DNA of 34,658 nucleotides, taken from assembly GCF_019049245.1 (NCBI RefSeq), contig NZ_JAGMUK010000228.1, positions 82,640-117,297 of the forward strand, given 5' to 3'. The stretch's first letter is position 1. The number at the start of each line of letters is the position of its first letter. Origin of the DNA: Streptomyces sp. AC555_RSS877 (GTDB taxonomy: Bacteria > Actinomycetota > Actinomycetes > Streptomycetales > Streptomycetaceae). The notes below the pieces were generated by a model, which was not told the DNA's origin, searched no databases, and worked only from the letters and a program-made list of their open reading frames with translations. The translations under genes were made by a program, and so were the position numbers. Positions 1-8,581 of this stretch are shown piece after piece.

Positions 1-63
1 GCTGCCGAGCCGTCCGGCCGCCGAGCCGCTTGGCCGCGCCCAGCGACCCGGCCCGTCTCGCCG

Positions 64-1638
64 TCAGTCCTTCACCGGCGTTCGCACCGCGTCCTCCACG
101 CCGTCCGCCGGTGTCGGGATCGCGGCCGCCGCGGCTCCGTCCCCGTCCGTGTTGATCGTCTCGATGATCGCGAGGCGTTCCGGGGTGTCCTCCGGCTTGA
201 GGAAGCCGACGAGGATGTACAGGACCAGGGAGACGGCCAGCGGGATCGACACCTGGTACTGGAGCGGGACACCGCCGTCGACGTTCCAGTTGATCGGGTA
301 GTTGACCAGCCAGAAGGCGAACAGGCCCATGGACCAGCTGGTGAGCGCGGCCGTAGGGCCCGAGCGGCGGAACGGTCGGAGCAGGCCGAGCATCATCGGG
401 ATGGCCATCGGGCCCATCAGGCCTGCGACCCACTTGATGACGACCGTGATGATGTCCTTGAAGGCGGGGGAGTTGACCTGGGTGGCCGCCGCCATCGACA
501 GACCGAGGAAGACGACCGTCGCGAGCCGCGCCGCGATCAGCCCCGAGCGCTGGCTCCAGGTCCGGGCCCGCGTCGAGATCACAGGTGCCACGTCCCGGGT
601 GAAGACGGCGGCGATCGCGTTGGCGTCGGAGGAGCACATGGCCATGGTGTGGGAGAAGAAGCCGACGATGACCAGGCCCAACAGGCCGTGCGGGAGGAGC
701 TGTTCGGTCATCAGACCGTAGGAGTCGGAGCCGTCCGGCTTCTGGGACTCCACCAGCAGCGGCGACATCCACATGGGGTAGAAGAGGACCAGGGGCCAGA
801 CCAGCCAGAGAACCGCCGACAGCCTCGCCGAGCGCTCGGCCTCGCGGGGACTGGACGTGGCCATGTAGCGCTGGGCCTGGTTGAGCATGCCGCCGTTGTA
901 CTCGAAGAGCTTGATGAAGAGGAAGGCCAGCAGGAACACCGCGCCGTAGTCGGCGACCAGCGGCTTCTCGTGGCCCTGGAGGGCCGGCTGGTCCCAGGCG
1001 TCGATGAATCCGATGTTCCTGTCACCGAGTTCCATGACCACGGCGACGAACATCGCGACACCGGCGAGGAGTTGGATGACGAACTGGCCCAGCTCGGTCA
1101 GCGCGTCCGCCCACAGGCCGCCGATCGTGCAGTAGACCGCCGTGATGGTGCCGGTGATGAGGATGCCCTGGTTCAGCGAGATACCGGTGAAGACCGACAG
1201 CAGGGTCGCGATCGCGGCCCACTTCGCGCCGACGTCCACGATCTTCAGCAGCATGCCGGACCAGGCCAGGGCCTGCTGGGTCTTCAGGTCGTACCGGTTC
1301 TTCAAGTACTCCAGCGGGGAGGCCACATGGAGCCGTGAACGCAGTCGGTTGATGCGCGGGGCGAACAGCTTCGAGCCGATGGCGATGCCGAGCGCGATCG
1401 GGAACGACCATGTCACGAACGACGTCACGCCGTAGGTGTAGGCGATGCCCGCGTACCCGGTGAACATCACCGCGCTGTAGCCCGACATGTGGTGGGAGAT
1501 GCCGGACAGCCACCACGGCATCTTGCCGCCGGCCGTGAAGAAGTCGCTGACGTTGTCGACCCGCTTGTGCGACCAGATGCCGATCGCGACCATCACGCCG
1601 AAGTAGCCGATGAGCACGGCCCAGTCGAGACTGTTCAT
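64..1638 (-). CDS. Sodium:solute symporter (SSS/SLC5 family)
   Basis: A 524-residue polytopic membrane protein, predicted to import a small solute with Na+ across the cytoplasmic membrane. About 13 hydrophobic segments run through it, the first at residues 4-23. The early part has the Gly/Ser/Tyr-rich unwound-helix sequence typical of SSS carriers (HHMSGYSAVMFTGYAGIAYT, about residues 49-68). The tail is hydrophilic and Ala/Asp-rich. Start chosen at ATG 1638 because a strong purine-rich site (GGAAGGGGG) lies just upstream and the hydrophobic protein begins there; the frame stays open further upstream but reads as noncoding. It lies downstream of, and in line with, the SDR gene (218-nt gap), so the two may be co-regulated. 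The substrate cannot be told from sequence; the SDR and barrel-protein neighbours hint at a catabolic organic acid or ketone. Family call is firm, substrate unknown. Confidence 0.9.
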   Translation of the reverse strand: MNSLDWAVLIGYFGVMVAIGIWSHKRVDNVSDFFTAGGKMPWWLSGISHHMSGYSAVMFTGYAGIAYTYGVTSFVTWSFPIALGIAIGSKLFAPRINRLRSRLHVASPLEYLKNRYDLKTQQALAWSGMLLKIVDVGAKWAAIATLLSVFTGISLNQGILITGTITAVYCTIGGLWADALTELGQFVIQLLAGVAMFVAVVMELGDRNIGFIDAWDQPALQGHEKPLVADYGAVFLLAFLFIKLFEYNGGMLNQAQRYMATSSPREAERSARLSAVLWLVWPLVLFYPMWMSPLLVESQKPDGSDSYGLMTEQLLPHGLLGLVIVGFFSHTMAMCSSDANAIAAVFTRDVAPVISTRARTWSQRSGLIAARLATVVFLGLSMAAATQVNSPAFKDIITVVIKWVAGLMGPMAIPMMLGLLRPFRRSGPTAALTSWSMGLFAFWLVNYPINWNVDGGVPLQYQVSIPLAVSLVLYILVGFLKPEDTPERLAIIETINTDGDGAAAAAIPTPADGVEDAVRTPVKD

Positions 1639-1683
1639 GTGCCCCCTTCCAGGGTCCGCCTTGTGAACTCCGCCCAACTGGTT

Positions 1684-1730
1684 GGCACTTCGCCCGGGCG
1701 GGGTAGGGGCGAGACAGGCCGCGAAGTGCC
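1684..1730. promoter_or_regulatory. Perfect 10-bp inverted repeat upstream of the symporter
   Basis: GGCACTTCGC (1684-1693) and GCGAAGTGCC (1721-1730) are perfect arms separated by 27 nt, 46 nt upstream of the symporter start. It could be a leader hairpin in the mRNA or a spaced operator. Function is inferred only. Confidence 0.4.
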
Positions 1731-1814
1731 CGCTCATCGTGGGTGGGTCGACGCGGGCACGACAAGCGAGCGTAAGGTCAAGAGGGAGTAAAAAAGTTCT
1801 GGGAGCTGACCCTA

Positions 1815-1830
1815 GTTCATGTTCATGAAC
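1815..1830. promoter_or_regulatory. Palindromic GTTCATGAAC site between SDR and symporter
   Basis: GTTCAT at 1815-1820 is followed directly by the perfect palindrome GTTCATGAAC (1821-1830). This lies between the end of the SDR gene and the symporter start, in the likely promoter region of the symporter. A regulator half-site array is plausible; the regulator is unknown. Confidence 0.35.
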
Positions 1831-1856
1831 ACCGCCAAGGTGGCCGAAAGAGGACC

Positions 1857-2642
1857 TCAGCGCATCAGCTCCCCCGCGTTGACCAGCAGTGACTGCCCCG
1901 TGATCGCCCGCGCCCGGTCCGAGGCCAGGAACACCGCCGCGTCCGCCACGTCCGCGTCCGAGGCGAGCTCGGGCAGCGCCATCCGGCCACTGAGCCGCTC
2001 CAGCACCTCGGCCTCGGGCACGCCCTCGGTCTGTGCCGTGAACCGCACGTACGCCCGCACCGGCGGCCCCCACATCCAGCCCGGCAGCACCGTGTTGACC
2101 CGGATGCGGTACGGCCCGAGCTCCCGCGCCAGCGAGTACATCGCGCTCGTCAGTGCCCCCTTCGACGCCGCGTACGCCGCCTGCCGCACCTGCGACGGAG
2201 CCGCCACCGCCGACTGCGTACCGATGAACACCACCGCACCGCCGCCCGTCTTCAGCCCCGGCAGACACGCCCGCGTCATCCGCAGCGACCCCAGCAGGTT
2301 CACGTCGATCACCGACTGCCAGGTGGTGAAGTCGGCGTCCTCGAGGCCGCCGAAGCAGCTGTCCCACGCGGCGACATGGACCACGGCGTCGATCCGCCCG
2401 AACCGCTCCACCCCCAGCCGGACCAGCGCCTCGCACTGCGCCTCGTCCGTGATGTCCGTCGCCCGGTACGCCGTGTGCGCCCCGTCGGGATCGATCTCGG
2501 CCGCGCTCTTGGCGAGGTTCGCCTCCGTCCGCGCGCCGAGCACCGCGTTCCCGCCGTCCCGTACGACGGCCGCCGCGACCTGATGGCCGAGACCGGCCCC
2601 GACGCCCGACACGACGACGGTCTTGCCCGAGAGCAGTGACAT
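1857..2642 (-). CDS. Short-chain dehydrogenase/reductase (SDR)
   Basis: A 261-residue classical SDR, expected to be a cytosolic NAD(P)-dependent oxidoreductase with a Rossmann fold. Visible motifs: glycine-rich dinucleotide loop SGVGAGLG (12-19), the structural Asn in DVNLLGS (N115), catalytic Ser144 and the YxxxK pair Tyr157/Lys161 (YAASK), and the PG turn after the active site (LPGW, 187-190). Length is normal for the family. The NNAG-type motif is replaced by HVAA (89-92), a common variant. ATG 2642 is preceded by a GGGAGG box. The gene is divergent from the barrel protein at 2758 and upstream of the symporter. The substrate is not predictable; an alcohol/ketone step in a small catabolic pathway is the simplest reading. 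Confidence 0.9.
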   Translation of the reverse strand: MSLLSGKTVVVSGVGAGLGHQVAAAVVRDGGNAVLGARTEANLAKSAAEIDPDGAHTAYRATDITDEAQCEALVRLGVERFGRIDAVVHVAAWDSCFGGLEDADFTTWQSVIDVNLLGSLRMTRACLPGLKTGGGAVVFIGTQSAVAAPSQVRQAAYAASKGALTSAMYSLARELGPYRIRVNTVLPGWMWGPPVRAYVRFTAQTEGVPEAEVLERLSGRMALPELASDADVADAAVFLASDRARAITGQSLLVNAGELMR

Positions 2643-2692
2643 CGATGGCCTCCCTGTTCACCAGGCGGTTCACCCGGACCCTGGCGGATTAC

Positions 2693-2707
2693 CTGACGGA
2701 GCGTCAG
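2693..2707. promoter_or_regulatory. 15-bp perfect palindrome, candidate operator
   Basis: CTGACGGAGCGTCAG, with arms CTGACG and CGTCAG around GAG, sits in the 115-bp region between two divergent starts (2642 minus, 2758 plus). The symmetry and placement fit a dimeric repressor, for example of TetR type, controlling both genes. No regulator gene is adjacent in the window, so the regulator is unknown. Confidence 0.5.
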
Positions 2708-2757
2708 AGTATGGGCGACCGCAGGAGGACGGAAGGGAAGACGGAAGAGGAGTGCCC

Positions 2758-3597
2758 ATGTCCGAAGACACCCGCAGCGAGACCTACGCCGACCTGGCCG
2801 CCGTAGGCCCGTACGGAGTCCGCCCCGGCCACGCGCTGATCACCATGGTCGAACCCCACCCGGGCCACGAGTACGCCTACAACCGCTGGTACGAGGACGA
2901 CCACTACTACGCCGGCGCGATGGCCATGCCCTGGATGTACGCGGGCCGCCGCTGGGTGGCGACCCGGGACCTGCAACTCCTGCGCCGCCCCGGGAAGTCG
3001 GCGATCGCCGAGCCGGTCACCGCCGGCTGCTACCTCTCGACGTACTGGATCACCGACGGCCGCTACGACGACCACATGCGCTGGACCGTCGGCATCAACA
3101 AGCGCCTCAACCGCGACGGCCGCGTCTACCGCGACCGCACCCACGTCTTCACCGCGTTCCAGGACCACGAGGCGACCGTCTACCGGGACGGAGCGGCGGG
3201 GCCGAGGGACTTCCATGCCCTCGACCACCCCTACGCCGGCCTGGTCCTCCAGGTCGTCGACACCGAGTCCGCCGAGCAGCGGGCCGAACTGCTGGAGTGG
3301 CTGGTCTCCCGGCACCTCCCGAAGCGGGTCACGGGCTCCCCGACGGCCCTCGTGACGGTCTTCCGGCCGACCCCGCTCCCCGGCGACCGCATGTCCTACG
3401 TCAAGCAGGTCGAGGGCGTGGACACCCGCCTGACCCTGCTGTGGTTCCTGGAGGCGGACCCGAGGGAGTGCTGGGAGCCCTACTTCGACGGGGTGGAGGA
3501 GGCGGTGGGGGAGTCGGGGCTGGGCCGGGTGGAGCTGCTGGCGCCGTTCATCCCGACACTCCCGGGCACGGACAAGTACGTGGACCACCTGCGCTGA
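2758..3597 (+). CDS. Conserved hypothetical, probable dimeric alpha/beta-barrel protein
   Basis: A 279-residue cytosolic protein with no signal peptide or membrane segment. Two ferredoxin-like halves seem present, around residues 24-75 (GHALITMVEPHPG followed by NRWYEDDHYY) and 160-205 (YAGLVLQVVDTES), the second ending in LVTVFRP. A strand followed by an 'H/N-x-W-Y' helix start is typical of EthD-like and related dimeric alpha/beta-barrel proteins, some of which are small-molecule lyases, monooxygenases or isomerases. Start at ATG 2758 is set by the GGAAGAGGAG box at 2743-2752. It is divergent from the SDR gene and probably shares its operator. No enzyme activity can be assigned; the fold call is moderate. 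Confidence 0.75.
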   Translation: MSEDTRSETYADLAAVGPYGVRPGHALITMVEPHPGHEYAYNRWYEDDHYYAGAMAMPWMYAGRRWVATRDLQLLRRPGKSAIAEPVTAGCYLSTYWITDGRYDDHMRWTVGINKRLNRDGRVYRDRTHVFTAFQDHEATVYRDGAAGPRDFHALDHPYAGLVLQVVDTESAEQRAELLEWLVSRHLPKRVTGSPTALVTVFRPTPLPGDRMSYVKQVEGVDTRLTLLWFLEADPRECWEPYFDGVEEAVGESGLGRVELLAPFIPTLPGTDKYVDHLR

Positions 3598-3650
3598 CCT
3601 CGAGGTCCACTTCTCATCCGACCGAGACGGGTGGGCCGGGTGGGCAAAAC

Positions 3651-3672
3651 GGGGGCCTGGGGCGGAGCCCCC
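3651..3672. terminator. Hairpin between convergent genes
   Basis: GGGGGC (3651-3656) pairs with GCCCCC (3667-3672), and a tighter form pairs GGGGC with GCCCC across a GGA loop. It lies between the end of the barrel protein (3597) and the end of the minus-strand membrane protein (3697), so it can serve both. There is no clear T-run, as is usual in Streptomyces. Confidence 0.5.
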
Positions 3673-3696
3673 AGCGGCGCCCACCCCGACCCACGG

Positions 3697-5568
3697 TCAC
3701 TTCAACTCGTCAGGGCACGGAGTCCCCCGCGGCACCGTATAAGGGGCGGCCAGCCGATACTCCCCCGCCCGCGGAGCGATCAGCATCGTCCACTTGTCGC
3801 CCTCCGCGTCCTCCTCCGTCTCCATCAGGCAGCCGTTGACGTTGTCGTACGTCTTCGGCGTGCCGTCGGCCCGGTCCTTGGAGGCGTCCGTCTCCTGCGG
3901 CGGCTTCAGCTTGTTGCCCTCGGCGTCGACGATGCTCAGCCACGGCGAGTACGGGATACGGATGAGGATCCGGCCCGCCTTCCTCACCCGCATGGTCATC
4001 TCGCCCTGCGCGGCCCGTTCGACGACCGCGTTCGGCTCGGCGAGCGGGGCCGGGTCGGTCACCCGGAACAGCTGCCAGTTGGCGTCGCCCCAGATCTGCT
4101 TCAGATACGGCATGCCCCGCTGGACCAGCTCCCGCTCCCGCTCGCCGCCGTCGCCGTCCGGCTCGTCCTTCGGCAGCACCACGAAGTGCACGGCCCAGCG
4201 CCCCAGCCACTCGTGGTAGTTCGCCGAGTTGAGCGTGTCGTCGTAGAAGAGGGGGTTGCGCTCCATGTCGGCCTGGCGGTTCCAGCCGCGGGCCAGGTTG
4301 ACGTACGGCGCGAGCGCGGAGGCCTCGCGGTGCGAGCGGGCCGGAACGACCTCGACGCGGCCCTTCTCGGCGCCGACCTCCTGGAGTTCGTTGACGAGCG
4401 GCGCCAGCTCACGCGCCCAGGACGCCGTGGGGGTCGTATGGACGACGTCGTCGACCGACTTGAAACCGATCCACCCGGTGAAGCCGACGAAGGCCAGCAC
4501 GATCGCGTACCACTTGCGGCTGCGCGGCACCGCGAACGGCAGTGCGGCCGCCAGCGCCACCCCCGCGAACAGCATCGCCAGACGCGAGATGTTGGAGCCG
4601 ATCTGCGAGCTGACCAGCCACACCAGGACGATCGCGAGGGCGTACACCCCGGACGTGATCCGGACCGTCTTCCACTCGCGCGGGACGAGGAAGAGCACGA
4701 GGAGCGCGTACAGCAGCGGCAGTATCACCGAGCCGATCTTCATCGGCTGGGTGCCGGAGAAGGGGAACAGCCAGGCGGACACCGCGACGACCGCCGAGGG
4801 CGCGAGGCCCAGCGCCCAGGCACCCGGCCGGCGCTTCTGCAGGAACAGCGCCGCCGCCACGAGCCCCACGAACAGGCCGGCCACCGGCGACGACATGGTC
4901 GCGAGCGCGGCCAGCGGGGCCGCGGACAGGGCCTTCGCCCACCGCTTGTAGCGCCAGCGGTACGGCCAGCAGAACACGACGGCGACCGCGCCCAGCGCGA
5001 ACATCGTGCCCAGACCGAACGTCACCCGGCCCGACGCCGCGTTGCACAGGAACGCGAACACGCCCGCGAGCGACGCCCACAGCGGGTTCTTCACCGAGCG
5101 GCTGCGGATGAGGACCATCGTCAGCAGCCCGGCCGAGATCGTGCCCGCGATCATCATCGTCGTACGGACACCGAGGACCGACATCAGATACGGCGACACC
5201 ACGCTGTACGACACCGGATGCATGCCGCCGTACCAGGCCAGGTTGTACGCCGAGTCGGGATGCCGGCCGACGAACTCCGCCCACGCGTCCTGCGCAGCGA
5301 GGTCGCCGCCGCTGTTTGCGAACGTGAAGAACCAGACGATGTGCAGCACGCCGGCGAGGGCGGTGACGGAGAGGGCGGGGCGCCGCAGAAGACGCTCGCG
5401 GAGGGCGAGAAAGGCGTCCCTGGATCTGGCTCGGAAGCCGGATCCGCCCGAGGAGGGCCTACGGCCGTCCTCGTGATCCTCCGGCTCCGGTGCGGGCACG
5501 CGTATTCGCGGGCCGGTTCCCGGACCCGGATCGGTGTCGTCGGCGCGTGTCGGCTCCGCTGTGGCCAC
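3697..5568 (-). CDS. Multi-pass membrane protein, possible GT-C-like
   Basis: A 623-residue protein with a charged cytosolic N-terminus (1-62), about 10 membrane segments between residues 65 and 370, and a ~250-residue soluble C-terminal part that ends with a beta-rich region (about 520-600). The first loop after TM1 carries two Asp residues (GGDLAAQDAW, D89 and D94). That layout recalls GT-C polyprenyl-sugar-dependent glycosyltransferases, but no diagnostic motif is seen and some databases may call homologues transporters. Start is GTG 5568, with GGGGAG 9 nt upstream. It is downstream of the D-Ala-D-Ala carboxypeptidase gene in the same direction (149-nt gap), consistent with an envelope role. 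Matches the position of SCO4438 in remembered S. coelicolor order. Confidence 0.8.
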   Translation of the reverse strand: MATAEPTRADDTDPGPGTGPRIRVPAPEPEDHEDGRRPSSGGSGFRARSRDAFLALRERLLRRPALSVTALAGVLHIVWFFTFANSGGDLAAQDAWAEFVGRHPDSAYNLAWYGGMHPVSYSVVSPYLMSVLGVRTTMMIAGTISAGLLTMVLIRSRSVKNPLWASLAGVFAFLCNAASGRVTFGLGTMFALGAVAVVFCWPYRWRYKRWAKALSAAPLAALATMSSPVAGLFVGLVAAALFLQKRRPGAWALGLAPSAVVAVSAWLFPFSGTQPMKIGSVILPLLYALLVLFLVPREWKTVRITSGVYALAIVLVWLVSSQIGSNISRLAMLFAGVALAAALPFAVPRSRKWYAIVLAFVGFTGWIGFKSVDDVVHTTPTASWARELAPLVNELQEVGAEKGRVEVVPARSHREASALAPYVNLARGWNRQADMERNPLFYDDTLNSANYHEWLGRWAVHFVVLPKDEPDGDGGERERELVQRGMPYLKQIWGDANWQLFRVTDPAPLAEPNAVVERAAQGEMTMRVRKAGRILIRIPYSPWLSIVDAEGNKLKPPQETDASKDRADGTPKTYDNVNGCLMETEEDAEGDKWTMLIAPRAGEYRLAAPYTVPRGTPCPDELK

Positions 5569-5717
5569 CTGAAGGCACTCCCCGTGGTGTCCCGTCTTCT
5601 GTTCTCGGCCGCGTCCCGTGAGCGACCTGCCCGATTCGTGACGCTAGCACGCAGTCCCCCGACCGGAACCCGGGCGGGCTCCGGTCGGGGAGGACGCGGC
5701 GCGCTTATGGGCCCGGA

Positions 5718-8339
5718 TCAGCCGAGACGCGTCAGCTTGTCCGTGTACCCCGGTTCGACGAGGTCCCGCTGCAGCGCGACCGGCACCTTGACCGCACCGC
5801 CCGAGCCGTCACCCACGGTGAGCGTGCCGACCTTGGTGCCGGCCTTCGCGGTGTGCGGTACGTCGTCGGAGGCGAAGGACAGCTTCACCTTGAAGCCGGC
5901 CCAGCCGACCGCGGTGACGTCCTTGGTGACGACGACCGGGGTCTGCCCGCCGAGCCCGTCGTCCACGTACCCGACGACGTCGCCCTTCTTCAGGATCTTC
6001 GCCGAGGTCATCGCGTCCTGCGCCGCCAGCATCGCGACCCGGCTGACGTCGTTGACGGTCTTGATGATCGGCGCCTTGTGCTGGCCGAGGATCGCGCCCA
6101 CGAGGGTGACGGTCTCACCGCCGACCTCCTTGCGGGCCGCGAAGAGGAGGTTGCCGCCGGCGGCGGTCGTCGTGCCCGTCTTGATGCCGATGGCACCGTT
6201 GTAGGGGACGAGATAGTTGTAGTTGTACCACTTCTGCCCGGACGGATCGATCCACTGGCCCATGGACGTGATCTCCATCAGCGCGGGCATCTTCACCAGC
6301 TCGTTTCCGAGCTTCACCTGGTCCTCGGCGGTGGAGACGGTGGTCTCCTTCAGGCCCGAGGCGTCGGTGTACGTGGTGTTCTTCATCCCGAGGTCCTTGG
6401 CGGCGTCGTTCATCTTCTTGATGAAGGCCGCCTCGGTGTCCGCGTCCCAACGGGCCAGCAGGCGCGCGACGTTGTTCGCGGACGGGATCATGATGGCCGT
6501 GATGGCCTGCCGCAGGGTGAGGTTGTCGCCCTGCTTGATGGTGTTGAGGGTGGACTCGCCGTCCTTGTTGTAGCCGCCCTCCTTCTCGGCGGTGGCGTCG
6601 ACGGGGATGTTCGGCCCCTCCGCGCCCGACTTCAGCGGGTGGTCCTTCAGCACGACGTACGCGGTCATGGCCTTGGCGACCGACCCGATGGCGACCGGCG
6701 TCTGCTTGCCGAAGTCGCCCATCGTGCCGATGCCGTTGACGTCCATCCGGCCTTGGCCCTCGCTCGGCCAGGGCAGGGCGGCCTCGCTGCCCTCGAAGGT
6801 GTACGACTCGTCGGCGGTCAGCGTCAGCTCGGGGGCCGGCAGCGGGCGTACGGCCTGCACGATCGCAAACACGACCGCGAGCAGCAGCGCCAGCGGGGTC
6901 CAGATCTTGACCCGCCGCACGATCGTACGGACCGGCGTCTCCGGCGGTGGCGGCGTGTTCGTCAGCTCCGCCAGCAGATCCAGCGGCGGCCTCGGCGGCA
7001 ACGGCTGCTGCGTCGTCCGCTCCGGACCGACCTGCGGCAGCGCGGAGGTGGCATCGGCCGGCGCCGCCTTGCGCGTCGCTGAATCGTCCAACGGCTTCAG
7101 CGCGACGAACTTGCTCGTCCGCTCGGCGGGGGGCTCCGGCGCCTTTGGTGCCTCGGAGGCCTCGGCTGACTCCGACGCCTCGGGCTTGGGCTTGGGCTTC
7201 CTCGCGGCATCACCGAGCTTCAGCATGGTCGTCGGCTGATCCACGGCGGGCGCGGGGGGCCGTACGGCCTTGAAGACGGCGGTGGGCTGGTCGACGGAGG
7301 GCTTGGCGTCCTCGACGTCCTCCGGGGTGTCCGACTCGGGCGTGCCGGTGGTCTCGGCGTCGCCGTCGGCTTCCTCCTCGGCGTCGGAGGAGGGTTCGTC
7401 GTCGGATTCGGGCTGTGCCGTGCCGTCGGCCTTCGAGTCGGCGGCCTCGGCTTCCGCGCCGACCTCCGCCTCCGGAGAGTCCGTACCCGCGTCCGCGTCG
7501 GTCTCGGCTTCGGCACCGTCCTCGGTGTCGTCGGCGTCCCCGGTGTCGGCCTTCTCGTCCGCCGAGGCCACCCACGCGGCCACGGCGTCGCGGAGCCGGA
7601 CGTCACCCGCCGCAGGGGCCTCGTCACGGTCGCCGGCGGAGGAATCCCCGGCGTCGGCGTCGGCGTTCTCGGCCTGCGCGTCAGCGGCGTCGGCCTCCGG
7701 GGCCTCGGCGTCTTCGGCGTCTTCGGCCCGGGGGGCTGCGGCTTGCGTGCCCTCTCCGGTGTCGGCCTCCGGTGTCCCGGCGTCTTCGGTGCGGGGCTCT
7801 TCGGCGTCTTCCGCGGCGTGTGCGGGCTCCGTCGCCTCAGGGTCGGTCGTCGGGGCGGCGGTGTCGGCCTCCGGGGCCTCGGCGTCTTCGGCCCGGGGGG
7901 CTGCGGCTTGCGTGCCCTCTCCGGTGTCGGCCTCCGGCTCCGTGGCCTCCGCTGCGTCCGTGTCCGCCTCCGTGGCGGCCTGGGCGGCCGTTCCCGCGCC
8001 CTCGGCGCCCGTGTCCCCGGTCTGCGGCTCCGCGGCGTCCTGAGCGGGCTCCTCGGCCCTCTCCGGCTCCTCGGCCGTCTCCGGGGTCTCCTCGGCCGTC
8101 TGCGCGTCCGCGGTGAGCTCTCGTACCGAGAACACCCTCGTGGCCGTGTCGACGCCGCCACGGGCCGTGGAGGCGGTGCCGGAGTCCCGGGCGACCGCGA
8201 GGCGTGGATCGCGCTTCTCGGGGGGCTCGGGATGCTGGGAGGACTCCGTCCTGGCCTCGGGAACCGGGCCCGCGCTCCCCGACGTCGGTTCTGCCGACGA
8301 CTCGCGCTTCTTCGACCTGTCGGGGGACTCGCCCGCCAC
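5718..8339 (-). CDS. D-alanyl-D-alanine carboxypeptidase with long acidic N-terminal tail
   Basis: An 873-residue low-molecular-mass penicillin-binding protein (peptidase S11), expected to trim terminal D-Ala from peptidoglycan stem peptides outside the membrane. All three active-site motifs are present: SVAK (S553, K556), SAN (S620-N622) and KTG (720-722). A single membrane segment at about 479-497 follows an Arg-rich stretch. The first ~470 residues are unusual: low-complexity, rich in Ala, Glu, Asp, Pro and Thr, and predicted to be cytoplasmic and disordered, with an internal duplication. Start is GTG 8339, with AGGAGG at 8345-8350 five bases upstream; an in-frame ATG at 8363 has no such site. 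Divergent from the GPP34 gene. The acidic tail may bind a cytosolic partner or respond to charge; that is inference. Confidence 0.92.
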   Translation of the reverse strand: MAGESPDRSKKRESSAEPTSGSAGPVPEARTESSQHPEPPEKRDPRLAVARDSGTASTARGGVDTATRVFSVRELTADAQTAEETPETAEEPERAEEPAQDAAEPQTGDTGAEGAGTAAQAATEADTDAAEATEPEADTGEGTQAAAPRAEDAEAPEADTAAPTTDPEATEPAHAAEDAEEPRTEDAGTPEADTGEGTQAAAPRAEDAEDAEAPEADAADAQAENADADAGDSSAGDRDEAPAAGDVRLRDAVAAWVASADEKADTGDADDTEDGAEAETDADAGTDSPEAEVGAEAEAADSKADGTAQPESDDEPSSDAEEEADGDAETTGTPESDTPEDVEDAKPSVDQPTAVFKAVRPPAPAVDQPTTMLKLGDAARKPKPKPEASESAEASEAPKAPEPPAERTSKFVALKPLDDSATRKAAPADATSALPQVGPERTTQQPLPPRPPLDLLAELTNTPPPPETPVRTIVRRVKIWTPLALLLAVVFAIVQAVRPLPAPELTLTADESYTFEGSEAALPWPSEGQGRMDVNGIGTMGDFGKQTPVAIGSVAKAMTAYVVLKDHPLKSGAEGPNIPVDATAEKEGGYNKDGESTLNTIKQGDNLTLRQAITAIMIPSANNVARLLARWDADTEAAFIKKMNDAAKDLGMKNTTYTDASGLKETTVSTAEDQVKLGNELVKMPALMEITSMGQWIDPSGQKWYNYNYLVPYNGAIGIKTGTTTAAGGNLLFAARKEVGGETVTLVGAILGQHKAPIIKTVNDVSRVAMLAAQDAMTSAKILKKGDVVGYVDDGLGGQTPVVVTKDVTAVGWAGFKVKLSFASDDVPHTAKAGTKVGTLTVGDGSGGAVKVPVALQRDLVEPGYTDKLTRLG
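7716..7937. repeat. 57-bp direct repeat inside the carboxypeptidase tail
   Basis: Positions 7716-7772 and 7881-7937 are identical as read, and the match extends leftwards once a 9-bp unit (CGTCTTCGG, tandem in one copy) is allowed for. Both encode the acidic stretch ADTGEGTQAAAPRAEDAE. This is a recent in-frame duplication within the disordered domain. Confidence 0.85.
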
Positions 8340-8581
8340 CGATGCCTCCTCCGTGCGCCGCACACGACCGTGTCCGTGCGCCTATCGAACCGTGAACCGC
8401 CGCCCGGAACACCGCTCCTGCGCGGTGTCCGAACCATGTACCAGTGTCCTGTGTGTGGGCTTGCCCAAGGCGGTAGACGAGAACGACATACCTACCGGTT
8501 CCCTTACAAACAGGTCACGCACCCTCGACAGACCAATGTGAGAGGGGTCACCCTGTCATTCATCCACGCGGGGAGGCATGG

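Noticed and set aside
1639..2673. Upstream extension of the symporter frame
   Set aside because: The frame stays open by GC bias only; it overlaps the SDR gene antiphase and the strong ribosome site is at 1638.
3631..6204. Very long plus-strand frame of over 850 codons
   Set aside because: It is the antisense shadow of the membrane protein and carboxypeptidase genes; the translation is Arg/His/Pro-rich with no domains and no ribosome site.
7210..8437. Arg/Pro-rich frames on both strands over the carboxypeptidase tail
   Set aside because: Out-of-frame readings of the acidic repeat region; low complexity and no starts with sites.
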